Assembly (NCBI GenBank): GCA_035196065.1
Contig: CP136575.1
Span: forward strand, 2,954,769 to 3,018,768
DNA: 64,000 nt
Reading direction: 5' to 3'
From: Sphingobium sp.
Lineage (GTDB): Bacteria > Pseudomonadota > Alphaproteobacteria > Sphingomonadales > Sphingomonadaceae
Positions 37,636-46,582 of this stretch are shown here, piece after piece. The first letter of the stretch is position 1, and each line of letters starts with the position of its first letter. A model generated the notes under the pieces. That model was not told the DNA's origin. It saw only the letters and a list, made by a program, of their open reading frames with translations, and searched no databases. Position numbers and translations under genes: made by a program.

Positions 37636-37677
37636 AGCATTCCCTTTTCTTCCCTCCCGCAAGCAGGAGGGGGATGA

Positions 37678-38481
37678 TTAATGCGCCGTCTGTCCCAGCA
37701 ATTGCCGGGTAACCGGATGCGAGCTGGTAAGGCCGCCATCAACCGCAATGGCCTGCCCGTTGACATAGCTTGCCTGATCAGAAGCCAGAAATAATGCAAC
37801 ATTGGCAAGCTCGTCGGGCTGGGCCGCGCGCTTCAGCGGGTTCAATTGCCCGACCTTGTGCATTACATCTTTGGCACGGGCATAATCGAAGGTCGGCTTG
37901 GTCATCCCGGTTTCGGTAAGGCCGGGGCAGATTGCGTTCACGCGCACACCAGACGTCGTCAACTGTTGCGCCGCTGTCTTGGCAAGATTGATCACACCGG
38001 CTTTCGACGCCGAATAGGTCAGCGGACCCGCGCCGGAATTGAGACCGGCCACACTGGCCGTCAGCACGATTGCGCCGCCGCGTCCCTGATCGACCATTGC
38101 CTTGCCCGCATGTTTCACCATCAGCGCAGGGCCAATGACGTTCACACGGAATGTTTCGGCCATGCTGGCCGGATCGATTTCGAAAATCCCGCCCATGTCG
38201 CCGATGATCCCGGCATTGGCAAAGGCGACATCAAGGCCACCATAGTTGGACGTGGCGGTCTCAACCAGCTTTGCCACATCGGCCTCAACCCCGGCGTCAA
38301 TCTGCAGCGCGGTCACAGTGCCGCCGGCAGCTTCGACCATTTTAGCGGTCTCAAATACAGCTTCGCTCTTGTCGCCGATCACCAGCTTTGCCCCTTCGGC
38401 GGCAAAGCGCAGCGCCGAGGCGCGGCCGATGCCCGATCCTGCGCCGGTAATGATTGCGACCTTATCTGCCAACGCACCCAT
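37678..38481 (-). CDS. Short-chain dehydrogenase/reductase
   Basis: A 267-residue classical SDR: TGAGSGIGRAS cofactor motif, FANAGI, TASVAG, and the YSASK catalytic pair. GDKSEAVFE after the second strand suggests NAD preference (Asp). Start ATG 38481 sits six bases from AGGAGG; an ATG two codons upstream overlaps the previous stop but touches the ribosome site directly. The C-terminus HPVTRQLLGQTAH is an extension. Likely a hydroxyacyl or alcohol dehydrogenase of the surrounding acyl-CoA pathway. Confidence 0.9.
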   Translation of the reverse strand: MGALADKVAIITGAGSGIGRASALRFAAEGAKLVIGDKSEAVFETAKMVEAAGGTVTALQIDAGVEADVAKLVETATSNYGGLDVAFANAGIIGDMGGIFEIDPASMAETFRVNVIGPALMVKHAGKAMVDQGRGGAIVLTASVAGLNSGAGPLTYSASKAGVINLAKTAAQQLTTSGVRVNAICPGLTETGMTKPTFDYARAKDVMHKVGQLNPLKRAAQPDELANVALFLASDQASYVNGQAIAVDGGLTSSHPVTRQLLGQTAH

Positions 38482-38483
38482 GC

Positions 38484-39257
38484 TCATCCTCCTGAAATCG
38501 TGTTACCGCCGTCGATGACGATGGTCTGACCGGTTGTGAAGCCCCCGGCCTTGCTTGCAAGAAATACCGCAGCGCCTGCAATTTCGTGCGGCTCGCCAAT
38601 GCGGCGTAGCGATGACCGGCGCGTTGAAATTTCCAGCGTTTCCGGGTTTTCCCACAATGCGCGGGCAAAATCGGTCTTGATCAAGCCCGGCGCGATGCAA
38701 TTCACGCGCACACCCTGCGGGCCGAATTCGTCAGCCAGATTGCGCGCCATCTGCATGTCGGCCGCCTTGGAAATGCAATAGATGCCGATCACTGTCGACG
38801 CCTTGATCCCGCCCACAGACGATACGATCGTGATCGATCCATCACGGCGTTCCAGCATTTCAGGGGCGACCATGTGGATCAGCCAATGGTTGGACAATAT
38901 GTTATTGTCCATAATCTTGCGAAACTGATCATCGCTGATCCCTGCCGACGGGCCATAATAGGGGTTCGACGCCGCGTTGCACACCAGCGCGGTGATCTTG
39001 CCAAAGGCCCTGCGCGTCTCATCAACCAGATTCTGCAGATCTGCCTTTGACGAAATGTTCGCGGCAACCGCAATCGCAGTGCCCGCCCCATATTTCGCAT
39101 TAATCTCTGCCGCGACCGTATCGCAGACATCCTGCTTACGGCTGGAAATGACGACCTTGGCGCCTTGCTCGGCCATTTCCTCGGCAATGGCCTTGCCAAT
39201 GCCGCGCGATGAACCGGTGATAAGGGCCACCTGCCCTGTCATGTTGAAAAGGGACAT
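38484..39257 (-). CDS. Short-chain dehydrogenase/reductase
   Basis: A 257-residue SDR with TGSSRGIGKAIAEEM, CNAASN (in place of NNAG), SSVGG and the catalytic YCISKAA; SSRKQD following the second strand implies NADP preference. The MxLFxMTGQVALITG opening is like many lipid-pathway SDRs. AAGGA is placed before the ATG at 39257. Its stop lies three bases from the next gene's start, so the two SDRs are coupled. Confidence 0.9.
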   Translation of the reverse strand: MSLFNMTGQVALITGSSRGIGKAIAEEMAEQGAKVVISSRKQDVCDTVAAEINAKYGAGTAIAVAANISSKADLQNLVDETRRAFGKITALVCNAASNPYYGPSAGISDDQFRKIMDNNILSNHWLIHMVAPEMLERRDGSITIVSSVGGIKASTVIGIYCISKAADMQMARNLADEFGPQGVRVNCIAPGLIKTDFARALWENPETLEISTRRSSLRRIGEPHEIAGAAVFLASKAGGFTTGQTIVIDGGNTISGG

Positions 39258-39277
39258 TCTAAATCCTTCTATTTTAT

Positions 39278-39357
39278 GGCCCCTGCACAGGCAGGGGCCG
39301 AAGGAAGTTTGCACAACATGCTTTGGGCAAACTTATGGCGACCCTGCATTCGCAGGG
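39278..39357. repeat. Cluster of three intergenic inverted repeats
   Basis: GGCCCCTGC-ACAG-GCAGGGGCC (39278-39299), AAGTTTGC with GCAAACTT (39305-39312 and 39327-39334), and CCCTGC-ATTC-GCAGGG (39342-39357) fill the gap after the kinase gene. No T-run follows. It resembles a REP-like or composite intergenic element and may end or stabilise the upstream transcript. Confidence 0.5.
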
Positions 39358-39368
39358 AGGACGCTGAT

Positions 39369-40448
39369 TTACGCCCCGGCCTTCTTCGCAAATTCCCAGG
39401 CGCATTCCGCAAGCGGGGCAACACGTTCGGACATGGCCTTGGCCTGTGCCGAACTGGCGGTGCCGTCGATCACCCGCTTCTTGATGCCCTGGATGATGCC
39501 TGCCAGCCGGAAGAAGTTATAGGCGAAATACCAGTTGAGATCGGGGATGCCGTCGCGTCCGGTTGCCTTGCAATAACGTTCGACCACTTCCTCAAGCTCC
39601 GGGATGCCCAGCGCCTTGCGATCAAGATCCATCACACCAGAACGGCCGGCATTTTCGGTAACCCAGGCCATTGCAACATAGGTGAAATCGGCCAGCGGAT
39701 CGCCAAGCGTCGACAATTCCCAATCAAGCACGGCGAGGCACTTTGTCCCGTCGCGTTCAAAAATCGCATTGTCGATGCGGAAGTCACCATGGACCACGCT
39801 GGTCCGCGTCTGTTCTGGCAGCGTTGCTGGCAGCCATTCGATCAGCCGCTCCATTGGCTCCATCGTCTCTGTCTCGGACAGCCGATACTGCTTGGTCCAA
39901 CGATCAACTTGACGGCCGAAATAATTGCCGGGCTTGCCAAAATCGGCAAGGCCTGCATCCTCAATCGGGGTGTTATGCAACCGGGCGAGCACGTCAATCA
40001 TCTCGAAATAGACCGCGCGCCGTTCCTCTGGATTGCTGCCGGGCATCGCGCCATCCCAGATGGTGCGGCCATCTACCATATCCATCACATAGAACCAGCT
40101 TCCGATGACGGCATCATCGGTGCACAGCCCATATTGGCGGGCGACGGGAAAGCCGGTTTTGTGCAATCCGGCCTGCACCTTATATTCGCGGTCCACGGCA
40201 TGGGCAGAGGGCAACAACGGACCAAAGGGCTTGCGCCGCAATACATAATTATGGCTGTCGGTTGCGATCTTATACGTCGGGTTCGACTGGCCGCCCTTGA
40301 ACTTGCCGAGATGTAGAGGGCCTTTGAAACCCTCCACATTCGCTTCCATCCATTGCGTCAGTTTCGCTTCGTCGAGACGATCGGCCCCTTCGGGCTCGAC
40401 CGTACCGACAAATGTTTCCTGTGCGTTGATCGGGGCAGCTTCGCTCAT
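39369..40448 (-). CDS. APH-family kinase, ACAD11/LvaA-like (putative 4-hydroxyacyl-CoA kinase)
   Basis: A 359-residue aminoglycoside phosphotransferase-fold kinase. GKFKGGQSNPTYKI is the nucleotide loop, YVLRRKP holds the lysine, SVVHGDFRIDN the catalytic Asp and AVLDWELSTLGDPLAD the metal Asp. This pattern is that of the N-terminal kinase domain of ACAD10/11 and of LvaA in levulinate catabolism, which phosphorylate the 4-hydroxyl of an acyl-CoA. Its start overlaps the zinc alcohol dehydrogenase stop (ATGA), and the ACAD11-like dehydrogenase is two genes upstream. No LvaB-like partner is visible. The substrate is inferred. Confidence 0.82.
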   Translation of the reverse strand: MSEAAPINAQETFVGTVEPEGADRLDEAKLTQWMEANVEGFKGPLHLGKFKGGQSNPTYKIATDSHNYVLRRKPFGPLLPSAHAVDREYKVQAGLHKTGFPVARQYGLCTDDAVIGSWFYVMDMVDGRTIWDGAMPGSNPEERRAVYFEMIDVLARLHNTPIEDAGLADFGKPGNYFGRQVDRWTKQYRLSETETMEPMERLIEWLPATLPEQTRTSVVHGDFRIDNAIFERDGTKCLAVLDWELSTLGDPLADFTYVAMAWVTENAGRSGVMDLDRKALGIPELEEVVERYCKATGRDGIPDLNWYFAYNFFRLAGIIQGIKKRVIDGTASSAQAKAMSERVAPLAECAWEFAKKAGA

Positions 40449-41533
40449 TGATCGAAAACGATCACGCTCCGTGCGCTATCGCCCTTCTTCATCTTTTCGA
40501 AGCCTTCATTGATACCCTCCAACGGGATGCGTTCGGCTATGATGCTGTCGAGATCGAGCAGACCGCGCATGTAGAAGTCGACAAGGCGCGGAATGTCGAC
40601 GGGGAAACGGTTGTTGCCCATGATTGCGCCCTGCAGTTTCTTGCCCGAAAGCAGGTCCATCGCCGACAGACCGACCGAATGCTGCAACGGCATCATCCCA
40701 AGGATCGTTGCTGTTCCGCCGCGGCGCAGCGATTTCACTGCCAGTTCGCCCGAAGCAGGACGGCCCACGGCCTCAATCGCATGATCAACGCCGCCCTTGC
40801 TGATTTCAAGGATCTGCGCAGCGGCATCATCTGCCAACGCATCGACAACATCAGTTGCGCCCAGTTTGATCGCCAGTTCCCGCTTTTCGGGGATCGGATC
40901 GGCTGCGATGATGCGGCCAGCGCCAGCAATCTTCGCTGCATTGATCGTCGCAAGCCCGACGCCGCCACAGCCGACGACCGCAACCGTCTCGCCGGGCGTG
41001 ACCTTGCAGGCGTTGAAGATTGTGCCAGCCCCGGTGGTAACCGCACAACCGATCACTGCCGCCCGGTCGAGCGGCATTTCCGGATTGATGCGGGTACAGG
41101 CATGTTCGTGGATCAGCATCATTTCGGCAAATGCCGAAAGGTTGAGCATCTGGTTGACCGGCGAACCATCGGGCCGGGATAGGCGCGAAGCCTCACCCGG
41201 GCCGCGCCGCGTATCGCCGCCAAGGCACAGCGACATGCGCCCGGTGACGCAATATTCGCAATGGCCGCAAAACGCGGACAGGCAGGTGATCACGGCATCG
41301 CCGACCTTCACCGTGCGTACTTCCGAACCGACCGCCTCGACAATGCCGGCGGCTTCATGGCCGGGCACTGCGGGCAGCGGGTGCGGATAGGCACCGTCAA
41401 TGAAGTGGAGATCCGAATGGCACAGGCCGCAGGCAGCGTTGCGGATCAGCACTTCGTGCGGACCCGGCTTCGCTATTTGCAGCGTTTCGATCTCGAGCGG
41501 TTTGCCCGGCTGGACGAGGACTGCGGCCTTCAT
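40445..41533 (-). CDS. Zinc-dependent alcohol dehydrogenase (MDR family)
   Basis: A 362-residue medium-chain dehydrogenase. Catalytic zinc region: ACGLCHSDLHFIDG and GHEAAGIVEAVG; structural zinc: CLSAFCGHCEYCVTGRMSLC; cofactor motif VVGCGGVGLATINAAK with a following Asp (AADP) for NAD. It resembles class III/aryl-alcohol dehydrogenases. It is coupled at both ends: its ATG overlaps the acyl-CoA dehydrogenase stop (TGATG) and its stop overlaps the kinase start. It probably oxidises an alcohol feeding or leaving this pathway. Confidence 0.92.
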   Translation of the reverse strand: MKAAVLVQPGKPLEIETLQIAKPGPHEVLIRNAACGLCHSDLHFIDGAYPHPLPAVPGHEAAGIVEAVGSEVRTVKVGDAVITCLSAFCGHCEYCVTGRMSLCLGGDTRRGPGEASRLSRPDGSPVNQMLNLSAFAEMMLIHEHACTRINPEMPLDRAAVIGCAVTTGAGTIFNACKVTPGETVAVVGCGGVGLATINAAKIAGAGRIIAADPIPEKRELAIKLGATDVVDALADDAAAQILEISKGGVDHAIEAVGRPASGELAVKSLRRGGTATILGMMPLQHSVGLSAMDLLSGKKLQGAIMGNNRFPVDIPRLVDFYMRGLLDLDSIIAERIPLEGINEGFEKMKKGDSARSVIVFDQ

Positions 41534-42819
41534 CAGCGTGTCGCCGCCATGTGGCCGCTCGACATTTCAACGCCGCCGCGAACACCGCCATATTTGCCCA
41601 GTTCCATGCGTGCAATGGCACGGTTGTGGACTTCATCGGGGCCGTCAGCGAGGCGCAGCGTGCGCTGATGCGCGTAAGCCGATGCCAGACCGAAATCTTC
41701 GGAAACGCCGCCGCCGCCATGCGCCTGAATGGCGTCGTCAATGATTTTCAGCGCCATATTGGGTGCCTGCACCTTGATCATCGCGATCTCGTTTGCAGAA
41801 GCCTTGTTGCCGACCGTATCCATCATATGCGCGGCCTTAAGGCAGAGAAGGCGGGTCATTTCGATGTCGATGCGTGCGCGGGCAATACGTTCGTGCCAGA
41901 CGCTATGTTCGGCAATGGTCTTGCCAAAAGCGACGCGGCTGGTGAGGCGCTTGCACATCTTCTCCAGCGCTTCTTCGGCGACGCCGATGGTGCGCATGCA
42001 GTGATGAATGCGGCCCGGCCCGAGGCGCCCTTGCGCGATTTCGAACCCACGACCTTCGCCGAGGACGACATTTTCGACCGGAACGCGAACGTCTTTCAGT
42101 TCGACTTCCATATGGCCGTGCGGTGCATCATCATATCCGAAAACCGGTAGGTGGCGGAGGATGTTCACACCCGGCGCATCCATAGGGACGATGATCTGCG
42201 ACTGCTGCTGGTGACGCTGCGCGCCGCCATCGGTCTTGCCCATGACGATCGCCACCTTGCAGCGCGGATCGCCAAGGCCTGAGGACCACCATTTGCGGCC
42301 GTTGATTACATATTCATCGCCTTCGCGGCGCATTTCGGTCTGGATATTGGTCGCATCGGACGAAGCGACTCCCGGTTCGGTCATCAGGAATGCGGAACGG
42401 ATTTCGCCGTTCATCAGCGGGATAAGCCACTTTTTCTTCTGTTCTGCCGTGCCATAACGGTTGAACACTTCCATATTGCCGGTGTCGGGTGCCGAGCAGT
42501 TGAACACTTCAGAGGCAAAGCCAACGCGACCCATTTCCTCAGCGCACAGCGCATATTCGACATTGGTCAACTGCGGCCCGTCAAATTCGACCGTGGTATC
42601 CAGATGCGGATTTGCGCCCTGTGGCGGCATGAACAGGTTCCAGATGCCAGCAGCCTTGGCCCGGGCCTTTTCCTCTTCCACGACCTGCAGCACCTTCCAG
42701 CGCTCACCGGTGGCATCTTCCTTTTTATAATCACCAACGCGCGGACGCAGATAGGTATCGATGTGGTTCTTGACGCGGTCGCGCCAATAGGTTTCGCGTT
42801 CGGTGAAGGTAAAGTCCAT
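41533..42819 (-). CDS. ACAD11/LvaC-like acyl-CoA dehydrogenase
   Basis: A 428-residue flavoprotein whose motifs match the dehydrogenase half of ACAD10/11: [69 protein letters not shown] and [20 protein letters not shown]. In ACAD11 and in LvaC this fold converts a 4-phosphoacyl-CoA to an enoyl or 3-hydroxyacyl-CoA rather than simply dehydrogenating. AGAGGA lies before the ATG, and an operator-like box is 16-31 bases upstream. First gene of the three-gene coupled operon. Confidence 0.88.
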   Translation of the reverse strand: MDFTFTERETYWRDRVKNHIDTYLRPRVGDYKKEDATGERWKVLQVVEEEKARAKAAGIWNLFMPPQGANPHLDTTVEFDGPQLTNVEYALCAEEMGRVGFASEVFNCSAPDTGNMEVFNRYGTAEQKKKWLIPLMNGEIRSAFLMTEPGVASSDATNIQTEMRREGDEYVINGRKWWSSGLGDPRCKVAIVMGKTDGGAQRHQQQSQIIVPMDAPGVNILRHLPVFGYDDAPHGHMEVELKDVRVPVENVVLGEGRGFEIAQGRLGPGRIHHCMRTIGVAEEALEKMCKRLTSRVAFGKTIAEHSVWHERIARARIDIEMTRLLCLKAAHMMDTVGNKASANEIAMIKVQAPNMALKIIDDAIQAHGGGGVSEDFGLASAYAHQRTLRLADGPDEVHNRAIARMELGKYGGVRGGVEMSSGHMAATR

Positions 42820-42834
42820 GCGATTCGTCCTCTT

Positions 42835-42850
42835 TTAATCGTCCGGTTAA
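42835..42850. promoter_or_regulatory. Operator-like TTAA box, copy 2
   Basis: Minus strand TTAACCGGACGATTAA: arms TTAACCG and CGATTAA with a two-base centre and one mismatch. It matches 13 of 16 bases with the box at 9973-9988 and sits just upstream of the ribosome site of the ACAD11-like gene. Confidence 0.45.
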
Positions 42851-42866
42851 CATCAATTCCTTGGGC

Positions 42867-44306
42867 TTATCCGCCCACTGCTTCAACTGTTTTTTCGCCG
42901 CGCAACTGACGCACGCGCGCCTCATGATCTGCCCTGTTGATCGGAAAGCGGCTCATGATCGAAACACTGGCCGTTGCGAGTATCCCCAGCGCCACAATAT
43001 AGCCGATCCCCAGCGTCTGCAGAACGGGCTGGGCAACCTCACCCGGCACTGCTTTCTGCGGCAATCCTGCCAGGCTGATTATCGTGCCTGTGATGAAAAT
43101 GCCAAATCCGTGCGAGCATTTCTGCACAAAGAAATAGCCCGAAAAAAACAGCCCCTCCGCCCGTTCGCCGGTGCGCGCTTCGGAATCCTCAATGACGTCA
43201 GCCGCCATCGACTGGCCAAGCATGGCACTGCAAACAGCGAAGCTGTTGGAGATGGTCACCAGCGTGAACAGCAACGGAATCAGCAGCGGGCTGCCATTTC
43301 CGGGGAATAGGTCAGCAAAACGCAGCAGATAGGGCAGCAGCGTAAAGATGAGTGAGACGATGCCGCACAGCACCGCAGCCGTGCGCTTTTCCATCCGTGA
43401 TTGCAGCAGTCCGACAAGGAAGAAGGACCCGATCACGCCAACAAACAAGGTCAGCGAATAGGCAAGAAAGCCTTCCTGCGGCATTTCCCAGAAATAGGTC
43501 AGCATATAAGTCGTGATCGAAAAAGCGACACCCTGGCTGACAAAGGCGAAAAGCGAGGCGAGAATTAGGATCAGATAAGCGCGGTTGGAAAGAGTGCGCC
43601 CGATCTGCCGGAATGTCTCGCCCAACGGCAAATGGGTGGGTGCGGTATCGGGCAGCTTTGCAATCCGCCGATGCGTGGTAAGCGCCGCGGTGGTGGTCGC
43701 AATGATCATCAGGAGCGCGCCGGTCCAGCCATAAAGTTCATAGCCATCTTTATTGAGCTGGCCGACGGGATATTCCGCACTAGGCACAAGGAACACCGCA
43801 AAAGCGAGAAGCAGCATCAACAGCCCCCCCGCCCAACCGAACAGGAAACGCCAGCGCGTGATTTCCGTGCGCTCGTCATAATCCGCCGATAGCGCGGGTA
43901 CGATCGAAAGTGCCGGCACCTCGTAACAAGAAACCGCCGCCCGCAAGAGAAAGGCAAAGAGCAGCAGGTAGAGATACAGGCTTTCCTGCGGCAATGTTTC
44001 CGGCGGATGCCATAACATGATCCAGCTTGCCGCCATGGGCAGGATCGCGGCATACATCCACGGGTGACGTTTGCCCCAACGGCTGTGCGTCTTGTCGCTC
44101 CAATAGCCGACCAGCGGATCGATCACTGCGTCGAGCAGCAATGCAATCAGCAGGATGAAACCTGCGGTACCGGCATCAAGCCCGAGCACCTGATTGTAGA
44201 ACAGCAGCAACAATGTCGCAAAGCCATTGTCTTTGACGCCGTAGGCGACCGAGCCGAAGCCATTGCCGAGCTTTACGCGCAGCGGCAGTTTGGCCGCTAA
44301 ATTCAT
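42867..44306 (-). CDS. GPH-family sodium/proton symporter (MelB-like MFS)
   Basis: A 479-residue membrane protein with about twelve helices. DPLVGYWSDKTHSRWGKRHPWM near the start is the hallmark of the glycoside-pentoside-hexuronide:cation symporter group, with the Asp of the cation site in LDAVIDPLVG. It would import a small organic substrate with Na+ or H+; sugars are typical, but in this catabolic island another compound is plausible. Its start overlaps the SDR stop (ATGA). Confidence 0.87.
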   Translation of the reverse strand: MNLAAKLPLRVKLGNGFGSVAYGVKDNGFATLLLLFYNQVLGLDAGTAGFILLIALLLDAVIDPLVGYWSDKTHSRWGKRHPWMYAAILPMAASWIMLWHPPETLPQESLYLYLLLFAFLLRAAVSCYEVPALSIVPALSADYDERTEITRWRFLFGWAGGLLMLLLAFAVFLVPSAEYPVGQLNKDGYELYGWTGALLMIIATTTAALTTHRRIAKLPDTAPTHLPLGETFRQIGRTLSNRAYLILILASLFAFVSQGVAFSITTYMLTYFWEMPQEGFLAYSLTLFVGVIGSFFLVGLLQSRMEKRTAAVLCGIVSLIFTLLPYLLRFADLFPGNGSPLLIPLLFTLVTISNSFAVCSAMLGQSMAADVIEDSEARTGERAEGLFFSGYFFVQKCSHGFGIFITGTIISLAGLPQKAVPGEVAQPVLQTLGIGYIVALGILATASVSIMSRFPINRADHEARVRQLRGEKTVEAVGG

Positions 44307-45148
44307 CCCTGTGCGGACCCGATGAAATTCTGCAGTGAGTCAAACATCGCCGGACTGTTTTCATCCCAGCTATGGCGCGGTCCGATCGTGATACCGCCAT
44401 CAACGACCATATGTGCACCAGTAATGAAACGCGCTTCGTCGCTTGCCAGATAGGCGACCATCGAGGCGATATCATCGGGGTTGCCGCCGCCCTTTACCGG
44501 CTGGGCATGGGCGGCAACTTCGTGGATCACCACATTGGCCTCGTCGCGCTTCTCATCGGGAACTTCAAGCGCGGAGGCAAAGATGTTGGTCTTGATGAAG
44601 CCGGGACAGATCGCGTTGACGCGAATGTCGTGCCGCGCAAGGTCGGCCGCGGCGAGTTTTGACAGATGCAGCACGCCCGCCTTGGCAACCGCATAGGCTG
44701 ACGGCGAATAGCCCGCACCCAAAGAAGCGACGCTGGCAGTGTTGACAATCGATGCCCCCGCGCGGCCCTTCATATGCGGCACGGCATAGCGGATGCCCAT
44801 GGCGACCGAGCGCAACAGCAGGTTCATCGTCCGGTCCCAGCCTTCGGGATCAATCTCGTCAATGGGTGCGCGATCGCCCGCTGCGCCGGCATTATTGAAC
44901 ACAACGTCGATGCCGCCGGTCGTTTCGGCGGCAAAATCCATCAGGGCCTTGATCGCCGCGACATCACAGACATCAGTCTGTTTGAAGATGATCTTGCCAT
45001 TGGAGGTTGCAGCCAGTTCGGCACCGCCAGCGGCGTCGATATCAGCGGCGATGACGGTCGCGCCTTCCGATGCCAGTCGCAGGCATGCCGCCTTGCCAAT
45101 GCCTGATGCTGCCCCGGTGACAACCGCGGTCTTGCCGACGAATCTCAT
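44303..45148 (-). CDS. Short-chain dehydrogenase/reductase
   Basis: A 281-residue SDR: TGAASGIGKAACLRL, FNNAGAAG, the catalytic NTASVASLG and YAVAKAGV. AADIDAAGG indicates NAD. The stretch at about 190-210 and the C-terminus (RHSWDENSPAMFDSLQN) extend beyond the minimal SDR. AGGAGAGAG precedes the ATG. First gene of the SDR-symporter pair, divergent from the acyl-CoA dehydrogenases at 45310. Confidence 0.9.
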   Translation of the reverse strand: MRFVGKTAVVTGAASGIGKAACLRLASEGATVIAADIDAAGGAELAATSNGKIIFKQTDVCDVAAIKALMDFAAETTGGIDVVFNNAGAAGDRAPIDEIDPEGWDRTMNLLLRSVAMGIRYAVPHMKGRAGASIVNTASVASLGAGYSPSAYAVAKAGVLHLSKLAAADLARHDIRVNAICPGFIKTNIFASALEVPDEKRDEANVVIHEVAAHAQPVKGGGNPDDIASMVAYLASDEARFITGAHMVVDGGITIGPRHSWDENSPAMFDSLQNFIGSAQG

Positions 45149-45245
45149 ATCTCTCTCCTACCTCCGATTCACCGCCTATCCTGTCCCTCAAAATCGACCC
45201 GGTCAACGGCTGCAAAAATGCCGTTACGGAAAGGCGGGACGGCAA

Positions 45246-45263
45246 GTTGACGCTTGCGTAAAC
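45246..45263. promoter_or_regulatory. Near-perfect palindrome between divergent acyl-CoA genes
   Basis: GTTGACGC-TT-GCGTAAAC has eight-base arms with a single mismatch. It lies 47 bases before the plus-strand acyl-CoA dehydrogenase and 98 bases before the minus-strand SDR, a good position to control both. The shape fits a TetR-type operator. Confidence 0.5.
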
Positions 45264-45309
45264 CCCGTAAAAAGACATAGTGATTCTGTCTGTTTTGAGG
45301 AGAATCCCC

Positions 45310-46473
45310 ATGAGCGATCTGGATCAATTCCGGTCTGAAATCCGTGCCTGGATAGAGGCGAACTGCCCGCCAGAAATGCGCACCCCTGCCCGCGGCGACG
45401 ATGACGTCTGCTGGGGCGGCCGCAATTTCGTCTTTCAGTCAGAAGCCCAGAAACAATGGCTTGAACGCTGTGCCGAAAAGGGCCTGACCGTTCCCGACTG
45501 GCCAAAAGCCTATGGCGGTGCCGGGCTCAGCGCAGCGGAAACCAAGATTTTCCGGCAAGAAATCGCCCGCGCCGGCGCGCGCAGCCCGCTCAACAGCTTT
45601 GGCATCTGGATGCTTGGCCCGGCGCTGCTCAAATTCGGGACCGAGGAACAGAAACTGCATTATCTGCCGCCGATTGCACGCGGCGAGATCCGTTGGTGCC
45701 AAGGCTATTCCGAACCGGGTTCAGGTTCGGACCTTGTCAGCTTGCAGACCTATGGCGAGGACAAGGGCGACCATTGGGTGGTCAACGGCCAGAAGATCTG
45801 GACGAGCTATGCCGACAAGGCCGACTGGATTTTCTGCCTGGTCCGCACCAACAAGGAAGACAAATATCACGGCATCAGCTTCCTGTTGTTCGACATGACC
45901 ACGCCGGGCGTGACGACGAAGCCGATCAAGTTGATCAGCGGCTATTCGCCTTTCTGCGAAACCTTTTTCGACAATGTCGTCGTTCCAAAGCACCAGATTG
46001 TCGGCGAACTGAACCGTGGATGGGACGTCGCCAAATATCTGCTCGGTCATGAACGGGAAATGATCTCGAACATGGGCGGCGGCGATGGCGGCACAGCCTC
46101 GCTTGGTGGCGGCATCAAGGATGCGCTCGATGATCAGCCGATATTGCGCGCGCAGCTTGCGATGTTCGACGTCGAAAGCCTTGCTTTCCGTGCACATAGC
46201 GAACGCTTCATGGACGAATGGAAGACAGGTAAGGCCCATCCGGCCTATTCGAACCTGATGAAATATATCGGCACCGAACTGAATAAGCAGCGCCACGAAC
46301 TGGTGATGGCCGCTGGCGGTTCGGACGCGCTGGAATGGGATAGCGAACGGTCGAGCGGCGGTAAGAAGCCGCGCGACTGGCTGCGCACCAAGGCCAATTC
46401 GATCGAGGGCGGCACCAGCGAGGTCATGCTCAACGTTGTTGCGAAGCGCATATTGGAAATGCCGGGGGCATAA
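45310..46473 (+). CDS. Acyl-CoA dehydrogenase, first of a tandem pair
   Basis: A 387-residue flavoprotein. GEIRWCQGYSEPGSGSDL and VNGQKIWTSYADKADWIFCLVRT are the FAD/substrate blocks, and the C-terminal NSIEGGTSEVMLNVVAKRIL is the usual end of an active ACAD. GAGGAG precedes the ATG. A second, more divergent ACAD follows 109 bases later. In mycobacterial steroid degradation such pairs (FadE28-29, FadE26-27) form alpha2beta2 enzymes with one active site per pair; the same is likely here. Confidence 0.9.
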   Translation: MSDLDQFRSEIRAWIEANCPPEMRTPARGDDDVCWGGRNFVFQSEAQKQWLERCAEKGLTVPDWPKAYGGAGLSAAETKIFRQEIARAGARSPLNSFGIWMLGPALLKFGTEEQKLHYLPPIARGEIRWCQGYSEPGSGSDLVSLQTYGEDKGDHWVVNGQKIWTSYADKADWIFCLVRTNKEDKYHGISFLLFDMTTPGVTTKPIKLISGYSPFCETFFDNVVVPKHQIVGELNRGWDVAKYLLGHEREMISNMGGGDGGTASLGGGIKDALDDQPILRAQLAMFDVESLAFRAHSERFMDEWKTGKAHPAYSNLMKYIGTELNKQRHELVMAAGGSDALEWDSERSSGGKKPRDWLRTKANSIEGGTSEVMLNVVAKRILEMPGA

Positions 46474-46582
46474 CCCCACTTCGCCTGCGGAAGGGGCCGG
46501 GGGAGGGCCCTTTCTGACGCGACTTTTTCTGCCCCTCCCCTGATCCCACCCCAAGCGGGCCGGGAAACCAAGGATGACTGCT

